From: Bacteroidales bacterium | Lineage (GTDB): Bacteria > Bacteroidota > Bacteroidia > Bacteroidales > UBA1715 | Length of the DNA: 34,787 bases | Assembly (NCBI GenBank): GCA_017642535.1 | Contig: JAGCOW010000087.1 | Span: 1 to 34,787, forward strand | Direction of reading: 5' to 3' | Part shown: one piece after another, positions 8,257-15,387 of the stretch | Layout of the letters: each line of letters opens with the position of its first letter | How positions within the stretch are numbered: position 1 is the first letter of the stretch | Program-made: the position numbers and the translations under genes | Notes under the pieces: generated by a model | What the model saw: only the letters and a program-made list of their open reading frames with translations | What the model was told of the DNA's origin: nothing | The model's database searches: none

Positions 8257-8886
8257 ATGGGACTATTAAGCAAGATTTTCAACAATGCCCGAAAGCCAGA
8301 CGGATTTTTCGGGAAGATGATGGTGAACGGAATGAATACGGGTTCACATGCGGCAATGTCGGAATGGGCATTTGCAAAGATTCTGGTTCCGACCAGCGGC
8401 GAGCTGCTCGACATTGGATGCGGTGGCGGTGCAAATTTAGCAAGACTGCTGCAACGAAGCAAAAACGCCAAAGTTACAGGCATTGATTATTCCACGGTGT
8501 CGGTTAAGAAATCGTTGAGTTTCAACGCCGAAGCGGTGCGACAAAACCGTTGCCAGGTGTTGGAAGGCGATGTTTCGGCACTACCTTTTGCCGACGGACA
8601 ATTTCAGTTGGTAACTGCTTTCGAAACCATCTATTTTTGGCCCGACATTGAACATTGCTTCAAGGAAGTGTTACGTGTGATGGCTCCGAGCGCGCAGTTC
8701 TGCATTATAAACGAGTCGGACGGCAATCAGCCATCTGACGACAAATGGGCAAGCATTATTGACGGTATGCACACATACAAGGCGGAAGAAATCCAGACGC
8801 ATCTTGAAAATGCAGGATTCGGCAGCATATTGGTTTCGGTTGACGAAAAGAATCATTGGCTTATAGCTACGGCAAAGAAAATGTAA
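8257..8886 (+). CDS. Class I SAM-dependent methyltransferase
   Basis: A 209-residue cytoplasmic methyltransferase of the UbiE/Methyltransf_11 type. Motif I is LLDIGCGGGANLARLL (near 47), motif II VTGIDYS, motif III QVLEGDVSALPF, and the post-motif FETIYFWPDIEHCFKEVLRV is typical of small-molecule methyltransferases. The substrate is unknown. ATG 8257 is preferred over an in-frame ATG at 8203, which would lie upstream of the -7 box at 8233-8240. It is followed after 26 bp by a 4-TM protein gene, with one terminator after both. Its promoter and the operon's terminator closely match those flanking the MptD-like gene at 30.6 kb. Confidence 0.85.
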   Translation: MGLLSKIFNNARKPDGFFGKMMVNGMNTGSHAAMSEWAFAKILVPTSGELLDIGCGGGANLARLLQRSKNAKVTGIDYSTVSVKKSLSFNAEAVRQNRCQVLEGDVSALPFADGQFQLVTAFETIYFWPDIEHCFKEVLRVMAPSAQFCIINESDGNQPSDDKWASIIDGMHTYKAEEIQTHLENAGFGSILVSVDEKNHWLIATAKKM

Positions 8887-8912
8887 TTGTTTAATTTTTA
8901 ATATTTTATACT

Positions 8913-9311
8913 ATGAACAGAGTTAGTAAAGTATCGTTTATGTGGGTAGTGATAATGGTTGGTTTTGCAATGCACATGCTTGCCGATATGCTTCCCGCTT
9001 TTTGGGGCGTGAACATCGCCATGCCTGACGCAACGGGCGAAGCACCTGTAGGAATGCTTATTTTTATGATGTCGCTTTCATTTTTCATTCCTATGTGCGG
9101 ACTGCTTTGTATGCAATACCGCCGTTGCAAGGCAATGCTGACGATAAACCTCGTGTTGGCAGGCATTATGATGGTATTCAACATTTTTCACGCATCGGAA
9201 CTCATTGCGGAATTTAATCCTGTGCAGTTGCTCATTCACCCTGTAATGGTAGTTGCAGGCATTTATTTGTTCATTTTCTCGCTTCGAGAGAAGAAAGCAT
9301 TGTGTAAATAA
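8913..9311 (+). CDS. Small four-TM membrane protein of unknown function
   Basis: A 132-residue hydrophobic protein with four predicted TM helices: FMWVVIMVGFAMHMLADMLP, GMLIFMMSLSFFIPMCGLL, MLTINLVLAGIMMVFNIF and LLIHPVMVVAGIYLFIFSL. It has short loops and a basic C-terminus (REKKALCK). I do not recognise the family. It is co-transcribed with the methyltransferase (26-bp gap), so a joint role is plausible. Its stop codon lies at the exact border of the 3' segment shared with the 31.1-kb locus, where that same segment instead contains the stop codon of the MptD-like gene. Confidence 0.8.
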   Translation: MNRVSKVSFMWVVIMVGFAMHMLADMLPAFWGVNIAMPDATGEAPVGMLIFMMSLSFFIPMCGLLCMQYRRCKAMLTINLVLAGIMMVFNIFHASELIAEFNPVQLLIHPVMVVAGIYLFIFSLREKKALCK

Positions 9312-9384
9312 TGTGATTCGCTATAATTTTTAAGTTTTGTTTGTGACAGCCGAATACCGAGGGGTATTTGGCTGTTTGTTTTTG
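9310..9384 (+). terminator. Terminator of the methyltransferase operon, shared 3' segment copy 1
   Basis: Stem CAGCCGAATACC / GGTATTTGGCTG (hairpin 9347-9374) with loop GAGG, followed by TTTGTTTTTG. The segment 9310-9382 aligns ungapped with 31133-31205 at 64 of 73 positions. The stem differences between copies leave G-U wobble pairs, so each hairpin still folds, which implies both are selected as terminators. Confidence 0.85.
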
Positions 9385-9416
9385 TATTATTGAACATTGT
9401 AATTCCCCATTTTCCC

Positions 9417-9424
9417 TATCTTTG
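9417..9424 (+). promoter_or_regulatory. -7 box of the 49-aa gene
   Basis: TATCTTTG matches TAnnTTTG and ends only 7 bp before the ATG at 9432, which predicts a nearly leaderless transcript. Upstream, ATTCCCCAT (9402-9410) resembles one half of the palindrome in the 8186 element. Confidence 0.5.
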
Positions 9425-9431
9425 CCGCATT

Positions 9432-9581
9432 ATGAATGAAAAAGCAACGACACCGTACCCAGAGCGTACGGAAGATGTTATTATACTCGTGTGCGAACCT
9501 GCAACCGAGTATGGGAAACCACTCGAAAAGATTGCGACTCTAAAGATTTTGAAAAAAGGTTTAAGAAAATATGGAACTTAG
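9432..9581 (+). CDS. 49-residue protein of unknown function
   Basis: A short gene encoding a soluble, charged protein with a basic C-terminal helix (IATLKILKKGLRKYG). It has no signal peptide or TM segment and is not recognised. Support comes from layout: an exact -7 box ends 7 bp upstream, and a hairpin terminator begins 6 bp after the stop. An in-frame ATG at 9390 lies upstream of the -7 box and was not used. It converges with a possible 29-codon gene on the other strand, and both share the terminator. Confidence 0.55.
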   Translation: MNEKATTPYPERTEDVIILVCEPATEYGKPLEKIATLKILKKGLRKYGT

Positions 9582-9587
9582 CAAAAT

Positions 9588-9616
9588 AAAAAAGGGATTT
9601 TGCAACCCCCTTTTTA
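9588..9616. terminator. Bidirectional terminator between two tiny convergent genes
   Basis: Stem AAAAAGGG (9589-9596) with CCCTTTTT (9608-9615), with T runs in both reading directions. It ends the 49-aa gene on the plus strand and the 29-aa reading frame on the minus strand. Confidence 0.75.
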
Positions 9617-9703
9617 ATGAGTTTTCTTGCCGTAGCCGAAAACTCGCACGAACTTAATCGGCTCTTGCCCACGTGTTTCTAAACTTGCGTCTTCATTTTT
9701 CAC
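9614..9703 (-). CDS. Possible 29-residue basic microprotein with GTG start
   Basis: A minus-strand frame starting GTG at 9703 encodes 29 residues ending PIKFVRVFGYGKKTH, then TAA, then directly the shared terminator. Immediately upstream is one of the best promoters in the window: TTG (9743-9745), 20 bp, then TATATTTG (9715-9722). The expected transcript is only about 110-120 nt, with a leader of a few bases. An ATG in the same frame further upstream would lie before this promoter and is disfavoured. It could instead be a small non-coding RNA. No function is recognised. Confidence 0.4.
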   Translation of the reverse strand: MKNEDASLETRGQEPIKFVRVFGYGKKTH

Positions 9704-9714
9704 ATAGGACGATG

Positions 9715-9745
9715 CAAATATACAACATTTTGTGGCGGTTGTCAA
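9715..9745 (-). promoter_or_regulatory. Complete Bacteroidota promoter for the small minus-strand transcript
   Basis: On the minus strand, TTG (-33) is followed by 20 bp and then TATATTTG (-7), which matches the consensus in both boxes and spacing. Transcription would start near 9705-9709. Confidence 0.65.
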
Positions 9746-9776
9746 GTGCAATTCACAAAAAGCCATCGTATTGTTG

Positions 9777-9941
9777 ATGAGGAGATTTTTTGCCTCGCTT
9801 TGCTCGGCTGCGAAATGACGACGTTTGACAGGAAGGGGAAAAAGAAAAGGGAAAATTGCGGAGCAATTTTCCCTTTTCTTTCCTTTTATCACCCTAAGCC
9901 CCGTCATCTCGAACGAAGTGGAGCGAAGTGAGAGACCTCAT
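9777..9941. repeat. MITE-like repeat with imperfect terminal inverted repeats and a central hairpin
   Basis: The ends are imperfect inverted copies of each other. Both start ATGAGG going inward and both contain CGCT and end near GAnATGACG (left about 9777-9823, right about 9899-9941). A perfect 19-bp stem (9841-9859 with 9863-9881, loop GGA) sits in the centre. Segment 9783-9820 recurs at 28060-28097 with 3 differences. I recall TCGnnCGAAGTGAGA-type dispersed repeats in many Bacteroidota genomes. No transposase is present. Confidence 0.6.
9841..9881. terminator. Strong hairpin downstream of the BspA-like gene
   Basis: A 19-bp perfect stem with a 3-nt loop, 60 bp after the minus-strand stop at 9941. 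The lower stem is purine/pyrimidine biased, so the minus strand continues into TTTTCTTTTTCCCC after the GC-rich part. It probably ends the BspA-like transcript. Confidence 0.6.
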
Positions 9942-12151
9942 TACCGAACAACAACCTTCACCGTTTCCCCTTCTGCAACCACAAAATACACCCCTGCCTT
10001 AAGGTTTGCATTTGCGATTTTCTGACCAGAAACGGTTACCACGAATGCTGGTGCTTCGCCGTTTACAAGGATTTGACCGTTTACGATTGTAACCGCCGTG
10101 GCGTTGGATACTGCATCTACAGCCAACGTGCCTTCGCCACCACCTTGAACGCTACCGCCTGTGCCATCTTCGTTTTTAGTTGTGAATGAACCTGCGTATT
10201 CTTTAAGAACAGATTTGTTTGATGCCAATGCCTTGAACGAATAACCGTAATCCGACGCTGTTGAAAGACCTGTTACCGTGAATTTGAAGCCTTCCACATC
10301 CGATTTTAGTTCGTAACTCTTTGTTGTTGAGAAATCTATGTTTGCCAACTGCCCTTGTGCGTTGAACGTAAGTGTGCAAAATGTTACTCCATTGTTGGAA
10401 ATTGTAAGCGTGTAGGAATTTGCATTCTCGTTTTTAGGCATTGAAAACTCTGCTTCTGTTTTCTCTGGAACCACAGCAACCTCGTCGTTGGTTAATTCCA
10501 CCGTTTCCGCACCTATGCACTCTATATTTTTAAATGTCCCCCAACAAGCACTTTCTTTATACAAATCTTTGCTCTCGCAAGTGATATACAACGTTCCATT
10601 ATAATTTTCAAACGAATCTTTGTAGGCTTTAGGTGGATTTGTTGCTAAACAAGTAACCTTTCTAAGATTTGTGCAACCATAAAATGCTTCGTCATAAATT
10701 TCTGTCACACTTGCTGGTATCGTTATTGAGGTAAGATTACTAGATTCATCGAATGCATATCCTATTGTGGTTACCGAAAAGGTATATCCTAATCCAGTCA
10801 CTGTATTAGGAATAATTATCTCTCCTGAATACTCTACCTCACTTGAAGAAGACGTAACAGCAACACTTTTATTATTAAGCACTTTGTAACAAATATTGTT
10901 ATTTTTGAATTGTAAACCACTTCTTGAAAAATCTAATTCATCTGGAATTATGATAGAAGACAAACCCGTACAACCTTGAAAAGCGTATTTTACTGAAGTA
11001 ATACTATTAGGTATTGATATCGATGTAACATTAGAACAATTCTCAAAAGCATTATCCTCAATAGATATTACGTTGAATGTGTTTCCTGCTGTGACCGTAT
11101 TTGGGATAATAATATCACCTGAATAAAATGTATTATGAAATTCATAATCATCATAATAACCATTTTTTACCACTACAACTTCTTTCCCATTTAATACCTT
11201 ATAGCGTATACCATCTTTTACAAAATATAATTCTGCCCGAGAAACATCCATCTTTTCTGGAATAATAATACTCTCAATATTATGACTCTTATAAAAATGG
11301 TAATCTGAAGTAAGTTCTGTACACTCTAATTCTGATAAATCTATTGTCTTAAGGTTTTGAGAAAAAGTGAAATATTCAGCCAAGCATCCCTTTGTGATTT
11401 TTACATATTCTAACAATGGATTCGGATTAAAATAACTCGGTACTGGTCCAACATACGAAGTTAGATTTGTACAACCATTGAAAACCTCAATACTAATACT
11501 TGTAACACTATTGGGTATAACAATAGAGGTTAGTTCTGTACATCCATAAAAAGCACCTCCCCCAATTTCTGTTACTTGAAATGTACTTCCATAAGCAGAA
11601 ACAGTTTCTGGTATTACTATTTCACTTTGTATTTCCTTATTAACAATTCCTGTTAGCTTAACTTCTTTATTGTTTAGAACATCATAATGAATATTGTTGT
11701 TTTCAAATCCTAATCCAGATATAGACACATCTAAATTATCAGGTAGTGTTATATAGGTTAAATTACAATCCTTTAATGCACCTCCTCCCAATTCCATCAC
11801 ACTATTGGGAATAATCATTGTTGTAAGACCTGTACATCCCCGAAAACATTCATATCCTATGGCTACTACACTATTGGGAATTGTAACAGAGGTAAGTTCG
11901 GGACAATTACAAAAACAAGCCATTCCTATTGAAGTCACATTATACGTTTTCCCTCCATACGCAACACTAACTGGAATAACAACATTACTAGAATACCCCG
12001 CTCCCTCTTTATAATAAGGGTAAGAGCCATAAGTAACTTCAACATCGTTTTCCGTAATAATGTTATAATAAATCCCATCAACTTCAAAATCATAAGCCCA
12101 CACGCTGCTTGCTACAAACAGAATGAGGGAAATTATAAAAATTCTTTTCAT
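9941..12151 (-). CDS. BspA-like leucine-rich-repeat surface protein
   Basis: A 736-residue secreted protein with a signal peptide (MKRIFIISLILFVASSVWA, cleavage before YDF). Residues from about 25 to 530 hold LRR_5 (BspA/TpLRR) repeats such as CTGLTTMIIPNSVMELGGGA and CPELTSVTIPNSV. These are arranged in about four larger modules, each opening with a Y-x-VLN-x-K-x-V block, then IIIPNTV...FxVTxI. After about 540 comes a linker and beta-rich region with FKALASN. The C-terminus (VTVSGQKIANANLKAGVYFV) resembles a T9SS-type or related sorting tail. BspA-type proteins are surface or secreted adhesins. The gene stands alone, with no clear -7 box upstream, and appears more AT-rich than the neighbouring transporter gene. 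Confidence 0.88.
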   Translation of the reverse strand: MKRIFIISLILFVASSVWAYDFEVDGIYYNIITENDVEVTYGSYPYYKEGAGYSSNVVIPVSVAYGGKTYNVTSIGMACFCNCPELTSVTIPNSVVAIGYECFRGCTGLTTMIIPNSVMELGGGALKDCNLTYITLPDNLDVSISGLGFENNNIHYDVLNNKEVKLTGIVNKEIQSEIVIPETVSAYGSTFQVTEIGGGAFYGCTELTSIVIPNSVTSISIEVFNGCTNLTSYVGPVPSYFNPNPLLEYVKITKGCLAEYFTFSQNLKTIDLSELECTELTSDYHFYKSHNIESIIIPEKMDVSRAELYFVKDGIRYKVLNGKEVVVVKNGYYDDYEFHNTFYSGDIIIPNTVTAGNTFNVISIEDNAFENCSNVTSISIPNSITSVKYAFQGCTGLSSIIIPDELDFSRSGLQFKNNNICYKVLNNKSVAVTSSSSEVEYSGEIIIPNTVTGLGYTFSVTTIGYAFDESSNLTSITIPASVTEIYDEAFYGCTNLRKVTCLATNPPKAYKDSFENYNGTLYITCESKDLYKESACWGTFKNIECIGAETVELTNDEVAVVPEKTEAEFSMPKNENANSYTLTISNNGVTFCTLTFNAQGQLANIDFSTTKSYELKSDVEGFKFTVTGLSTASDYGYSFKALASNKSVLKEYAGSFTTKNEDGTGGSVQGGGEGTLAVDAVSNATAVTIVNGQILVNGEAPAFVVTVSGQKIANANLKAGVYFVVAEGETVKVVVR

Positions 12152-12224
12152 TTTTTTCTATTTTATAATTAAACATCTTGCCCACAATAGTCCGATGCAG
12201 GCTTTCGGTAGTTCCGCCATTGTT

Positions 12225-12450
12225 TTCGTATGCACATAAAAAAAGCGTGGAACCAATCTTTTGTATTTGAATTTCATAGGCCTTCGACATCCTTTTTCTA
12301 CCAAATACACGAGAAAAGCCCACGCCATAAGCGTGAGCGTTTTGAACTTTTCTCTTGGTAGAAATCCAAACTTGTCGAAGGTTTTGAAATTCAAGATACA
12401 AGCAAACGCTTTTTCGACCACCGAAGTGGCTATTTACAAATGTGCGTACA
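12225..12450. repeat. Long imperfect inverted repeat, about 225 bp
   Basis: Left arm blocks reappear in reverse complement in order on the right: GTATGCACAT / GTACGCACAT, AAAAAGCGT, TTGTAT...TTGAATTTC, CCTTCGACA, TTTCTACCAA, GAGAAAAG, and the apex CACGC-cataa-GCGTG at 12321-12335. Small indels separate the blocks. The transcript would fold as one long hairpin. It could be a MITE-like element or two head-to-head copies of a repeat. No transposase is nearby. Confidence 0.6.
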
Positions 12451-12565
12451 ACTACGCTACTGCTTCATAGGCAAAAAGATTAAAATTTTCACAAATTCGT
12501 TTTTTCAAAGATATAAAAAATTTGATGTGGAACTCTTTGTTTTATACAAATTTTATAGCAAAAAC

Positions 12566-12634
12566 GTACCTTACGGCACGTTTAATAAAAATATAAATTC
12601 TCGTATTCTACCGATATGAAGTGCCTAACGGCAC
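12566..12634. repeat. Two short direct repeats of GTnCCTnACGGCAC
   Basis: GTACCTTACGGCAC (12566-12579) and GTGCCTAACGGCAC (12621-12634) lie 55 bp apart and differ at two bases. Each is itself a small inverted repeat (GTGCC/GGCAC). TTCTACCGATAT precedes the second. I recall similar CTACCGATAT...CCTAACGG repeats scattered in Bacteroidota genomes. Confidence 0.5.
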
Positions 12635-12652
12635 AATTTTTCCCCCTTTTCG

Positions 12653-14323
12653 TCACACAAACAGCACCAGCACTTGTGCCACAAGCACCCTGAGAAACAT
12701 CGTCAACGGATATACGGTTGAATATGCCACGGCGGCTTGGTCGTTGGTACAAATACTGTTTGAATAAGCCAATGCAGGCGGATCGGTCATTGCTCCCGAA
12801 ATCATTCCCGCTATGGTGAAATAACTTCTATGGCAGACGTAGCGTGCCACAATGCCCATAATCACGCAGGGGAAAAATGTGATGATAAATCCGTACAAAA
12901 TCCATTTGTAACCGCCTCCCGCAACAATATCGACAAATCCATCGCCCGCGCCTAAACCGACAGCCGCCATAAACAAACAAATTCCAATTTGACGCATAAA
13001 ATGTATAGCAGACGACGGCATATAGGTCACTAAATGCACTCTCGTTCCAAACCGTGCTATCAAAATCGACACGATAAGCGGACCACCAGCCAAGCCCAAC
13101 TTCACGGGCACTGGCATACCTGGGAATGTTATTGGTATCATACCGAGCAACACGCCCAACGCGATGCCAATAAAACTTGAGACCAACTGTGGTTCATTCA
13201 ACGCTTTAATGGAATCACCCAAAAGTGACTTTACTTTTTCTACGTTGTCGATGGCCCCAACAACGGTCAAACGGTCGCCGAACTGGAGAATCAAGTCTGG
13301 AGTGGCTATCAGGTCAACGCCTGCACGACGTACACGGGTTATGTTTATGTGGAATGTTTTCGACAAACCCAAATCGCCCAAACGTTTTCCGTTCCACTTT
13401 GAATTTGTTATCACAAGTCGTTCACACACAAGTTCTTTCGGAGATTCCTTTTCCCATTGCTCCTGACTCATATCAATCTTTCTTCCGAAAAGTGCCGTAA
13501 CCGCTTCAACGTCTTCGGGTTTTGCCAAAAGATAAATTTTATCGTTCTGATGAAGTTCAATATCGTCGTCGGCAAGAACCGCATTGGCGGAATTTTTCGA
13601 TAAAATACGGCTGGCAATGACCTCGCGACCCGCATAGCACAACGCCTGTTGAATTGTTTTTCCGCAAATTGCCTCGTTTGTCACTTCCAGTGTCAGCAAT
13701 TGCAGACTGGTGGCGTTGTTGAGATTATTTTTGTCGAAAATTTTCTCCTCGTTCGACGATTCGGAACGGAAAATATATTTCAACAAAATGATGCTCAAAA
13801 TAATTCCCACGACGCCCAACGGATAAGCCACGGCGTAACCTTGCGCGAATAACGGCTGAGCCACGTTGTGAATGTCGCTGTAGGTCTGCTGAGCGGCACC
13901 GAGTCCGGGCGTGTTTGTAACCGCACCGTACAGCACGCCAATCATGGCAAGAATGTCCTCGCCCGTAACCACGTGGATGCAGTATGCAGTGGCACTACCG
14001 AGCAAGACAATTCCCGTTGCCAATAAATTAAGCGACACGCCGCCTTTCCGGAACGAAGAAAAGAAACTCGGACCAACCTGTATGCCAATGGAATAGATAA
14101 AGAGTATCAACCCAAATTCTTTAATGAAATGCGAAGTTGTTGCGTCGAGCAACAAGCCAAAATGACTTGCAAAAATGCCCACAAACAAAATCCACGTAAC
14201 GCCAAGCGACACGCCGCAGATTTTTATACGGTTCAACACAAGTCCCAATGCAATGGTCACGGCGACAAGCAAAATTGAGTGTGCCACGCCGAAATTGAAT
14301 AATAAATTTGAAAACCAATCCAT
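12653..14323 (-). CDS. AspT/YidE-YbjL family transporter with two RCK_C domains
   Basis: A 556-residue inner-membrane protein. The layout is an N-terminal permease half (about 1-185, with GVLYGAVTNTPGLGAAQQ), then two TrkA-C/RCK_C cytosolic domains (about 205-285 and 295-375), then a C-terminal permease half (about 385-556, with GMISGAMTDPPALAYSNS). The paired motifs TNTPGLGAA and TDPPALAY are the internal duplication of the family. AspT exchanges aspartate and alanine; YidE/YbjL substrates are poorly known. The gene starts 3 bp after the LysR gene ends, so the regulator very likely controls it. Confidence 0.9.
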   Translation of the reverse strand: MDWFSNLLFNFGVAHSILLVAVTIALGLVLNRIKICGVSLGVTWILFVGIFASHFGLLLDATTSHFIKEFGLILFIYSIGIQVGPSFFSSFRKGGVSLNLLATGIVLLGSATAYCIHVVTGEDILAMIGVLYGAVTNTPGLGAAQQTYSDIHNVAQPLFAQGYAVAYPLGVVGIILSIILLKYIFRSESSNEEKIFDKNNLNNATSLQLLTLEVTNEAICGKTIQQALCYAGREVIASRILSKNSANAVLADDDIELHQNDKIYLLAKPEDVEAVTALFGRKIDMSQEQWEKESPKELVCERLVITNSKWNGKRLGDLGLSKTFHINITRVRRAGVDLIATPDLILQFGDRLTVVGAIDNVEKVKSLLGDSIKALNEPQLVSSFIGIALGVLLGMIPITFPGMPVPVKLGLAGGPLIVSILIARFGTRVHLVTYMPSSAIHFMRQIGICLFMAAVGLGAGDGFVDIVAGGGYKWILYGFIITFFPCVIMGIVARYVCHRSYFTIAGMISGAMTDPPALAYSNSICTNDQAAVAYSTVYPLTMFLRVLVAQVLVLFV

Positions 14324-14326
14324 ATT

Positions 14327-15229
14327 TTAGAATAAATTCATTTTTGCCAATCCAAACGATTCCTCCTGACACAAAATGCGGAGAAATTCTTTTGTTGAAC
14401 GTTTCATATAACTGTCTTTGCGGATATGATAGCACCCTTCCATTGTGCAGTCCGAAATGTCGAGCGGAACCGAAGTTATGCCGTTCTGGTTGCCGACCGT
14501 GGCCTGCGAAAGAAGCGTCACCAGCAAACTTTGGCGAATGAGGTTTAAAAGCACGTTGATGTCGTTCACCTCGACCATGACGGAAAAATTATGTTTCTGC
14601 ACGTCGGCAAGCCGCTCAAACGTGTTTCTTGCCTGCATTCCCTTTGTTGGAAGAGCCAGATTCCACTTTTCAAGAGTTTTCAGACTAATTGATTTTTGTT
14701 TTGCCAACGGGTGCGATTCGTTCATCACCACCGACAAATTGTTTTCAAAAATTGTCTGTGACTCAATGTTGGGAAACAACTCCGACGAACGGTAACTCAA
14801 CGCCACGTCGATTTGTTCCTTGTCGAGCATAAGCATCAGTTCCTCAACCGATTGGCAGTAAATGTTGAGTTTTATATTCGGATACAATTTCCTGAATTGA
14901 AGCACCGCTTCGCTCAAAAGAAGCGAAAACGTGTAAGTCACGCCGATATTCAATTCGCCTACGTTCAAATTCTGAACATCGCGGATTCTTTCTATGCACG
15001 TGTTTGCTTCGGAAATGGTACGCAACGCCGACGGAAAAAATTCCTTGCCAATGTCGGTCAAGTCAACGTGGTGCGAATTTCGAGTAAACAGTTCCACTCC
15101 CAACTCGCCTTCCAATTGCTTTATTTGTTGAGACAGAGTGCTTTGCGTCACATTTAGCAATCGTGCCGCCTCCGAAAAGTTTTTCATTTCCGCAACCTTC
15201 ACAAAATATTTCAACTGCCGTAACTCCAT
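14327..15229 (-). CDS. LysR-family transcriptional regulator
   Basis: A 300-residue DNA-binding protein. The N-terminal winged helix-turn-helix is MELRQLKYFVKVAEMKNFSE then AARLLNVTQSTLSQQIKQLE (1-45), followed by a periplasmic-binding-like effector domain from about 90. The start at 15229 matches the family start MELRQLKYF; an in-frame ATG 10 codons upstream lacks support. It is co-transcribed with and 3 bp upstream of the AspT-like transporter, so it probably senses the transported acid. A weak -7-like TATTCTTG lies about 20 bp upstream of the start. Confidence 0.9.
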   Translation of the reverse strand: MELRQLKYFVKVAEMKNFSEAARLLNVTQSTLSQQIKQLEGELGVELFTRNSHHVDLTDIGKEFFPSALRTISEANTCIERIRDVQNLNVGELNIGVTYTFSLLLSEAVLQFRKLYPNIKLNIYCQSVEELMLMLDKEQIDVALSYRSSELFPNIESQTIFENNLSVVMNESHPLAKQKSISLKTLEKWNLALPTKGMQARNTFERLADVQKHNFSVMVEVNDINVLLNLIRQSLLVTLLSQATVGNQNGITSVPLDISDCTMEGCYHIRKDSYMKRSTKEFLRILCQEESFGLAKMNLF

Positions 15230-15327
15230 CTGTCGTTCAAATTTTTTGCAAGAATACAATGTTTTTTAGAAACCGACTATCGTTTTTAATTATTTTATTC
15301 AATTGTTACTATAGATTTTTCTAATAA

Positions 15328-15359
15328 AAAGAGATGCCATCCAAAGACAGCATCTCTTT
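15328..15359 (-). terminator. Terminator after the 54-aa gene
   Basis: Stem AAAGAGATGC (15328-15337) with GCATCTCTTT (15350-15359), loop 12 nt, followed on the minus strand by TTTTTATTAG. It lies 29 bp after the stop of the small reading frame at 15388 and probably ends the giant-protein operon. Confidence 0.8.
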
Positions 15360-15387
15360 CATCGTTGTTTAATTAATTGACTAAAAG

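Larger units (their letters stand above)
12152..12652. other. 500-bp gene-free region filled with repeats
   Basis: No convincing gene. Apparent frames on both strands (for example 12158-12421 minus) are by-products of a long inverted repeat. The region holds the inverted repeat at about 12225-12450 and two short GTnCCTnACGGCAC repeats at 12566-12634. Confidence 0.6.

Noticed and set aside
9614..9907. Full 97-codon minus-strand version of the small frame
   Set aside because: Its start would lie inside the MITE-like repeat and well upstream of the strong promoter at 9715-9745. The short GTG version fits the promoter and terminator better.
12158..12421. An 87-codon minus-strand frame (and a 69-codon plus-strand one) upstream of the BspA gene
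   Set aside because: Both run through the long inverted repeat and mirror each other; neither looks like a protein family.
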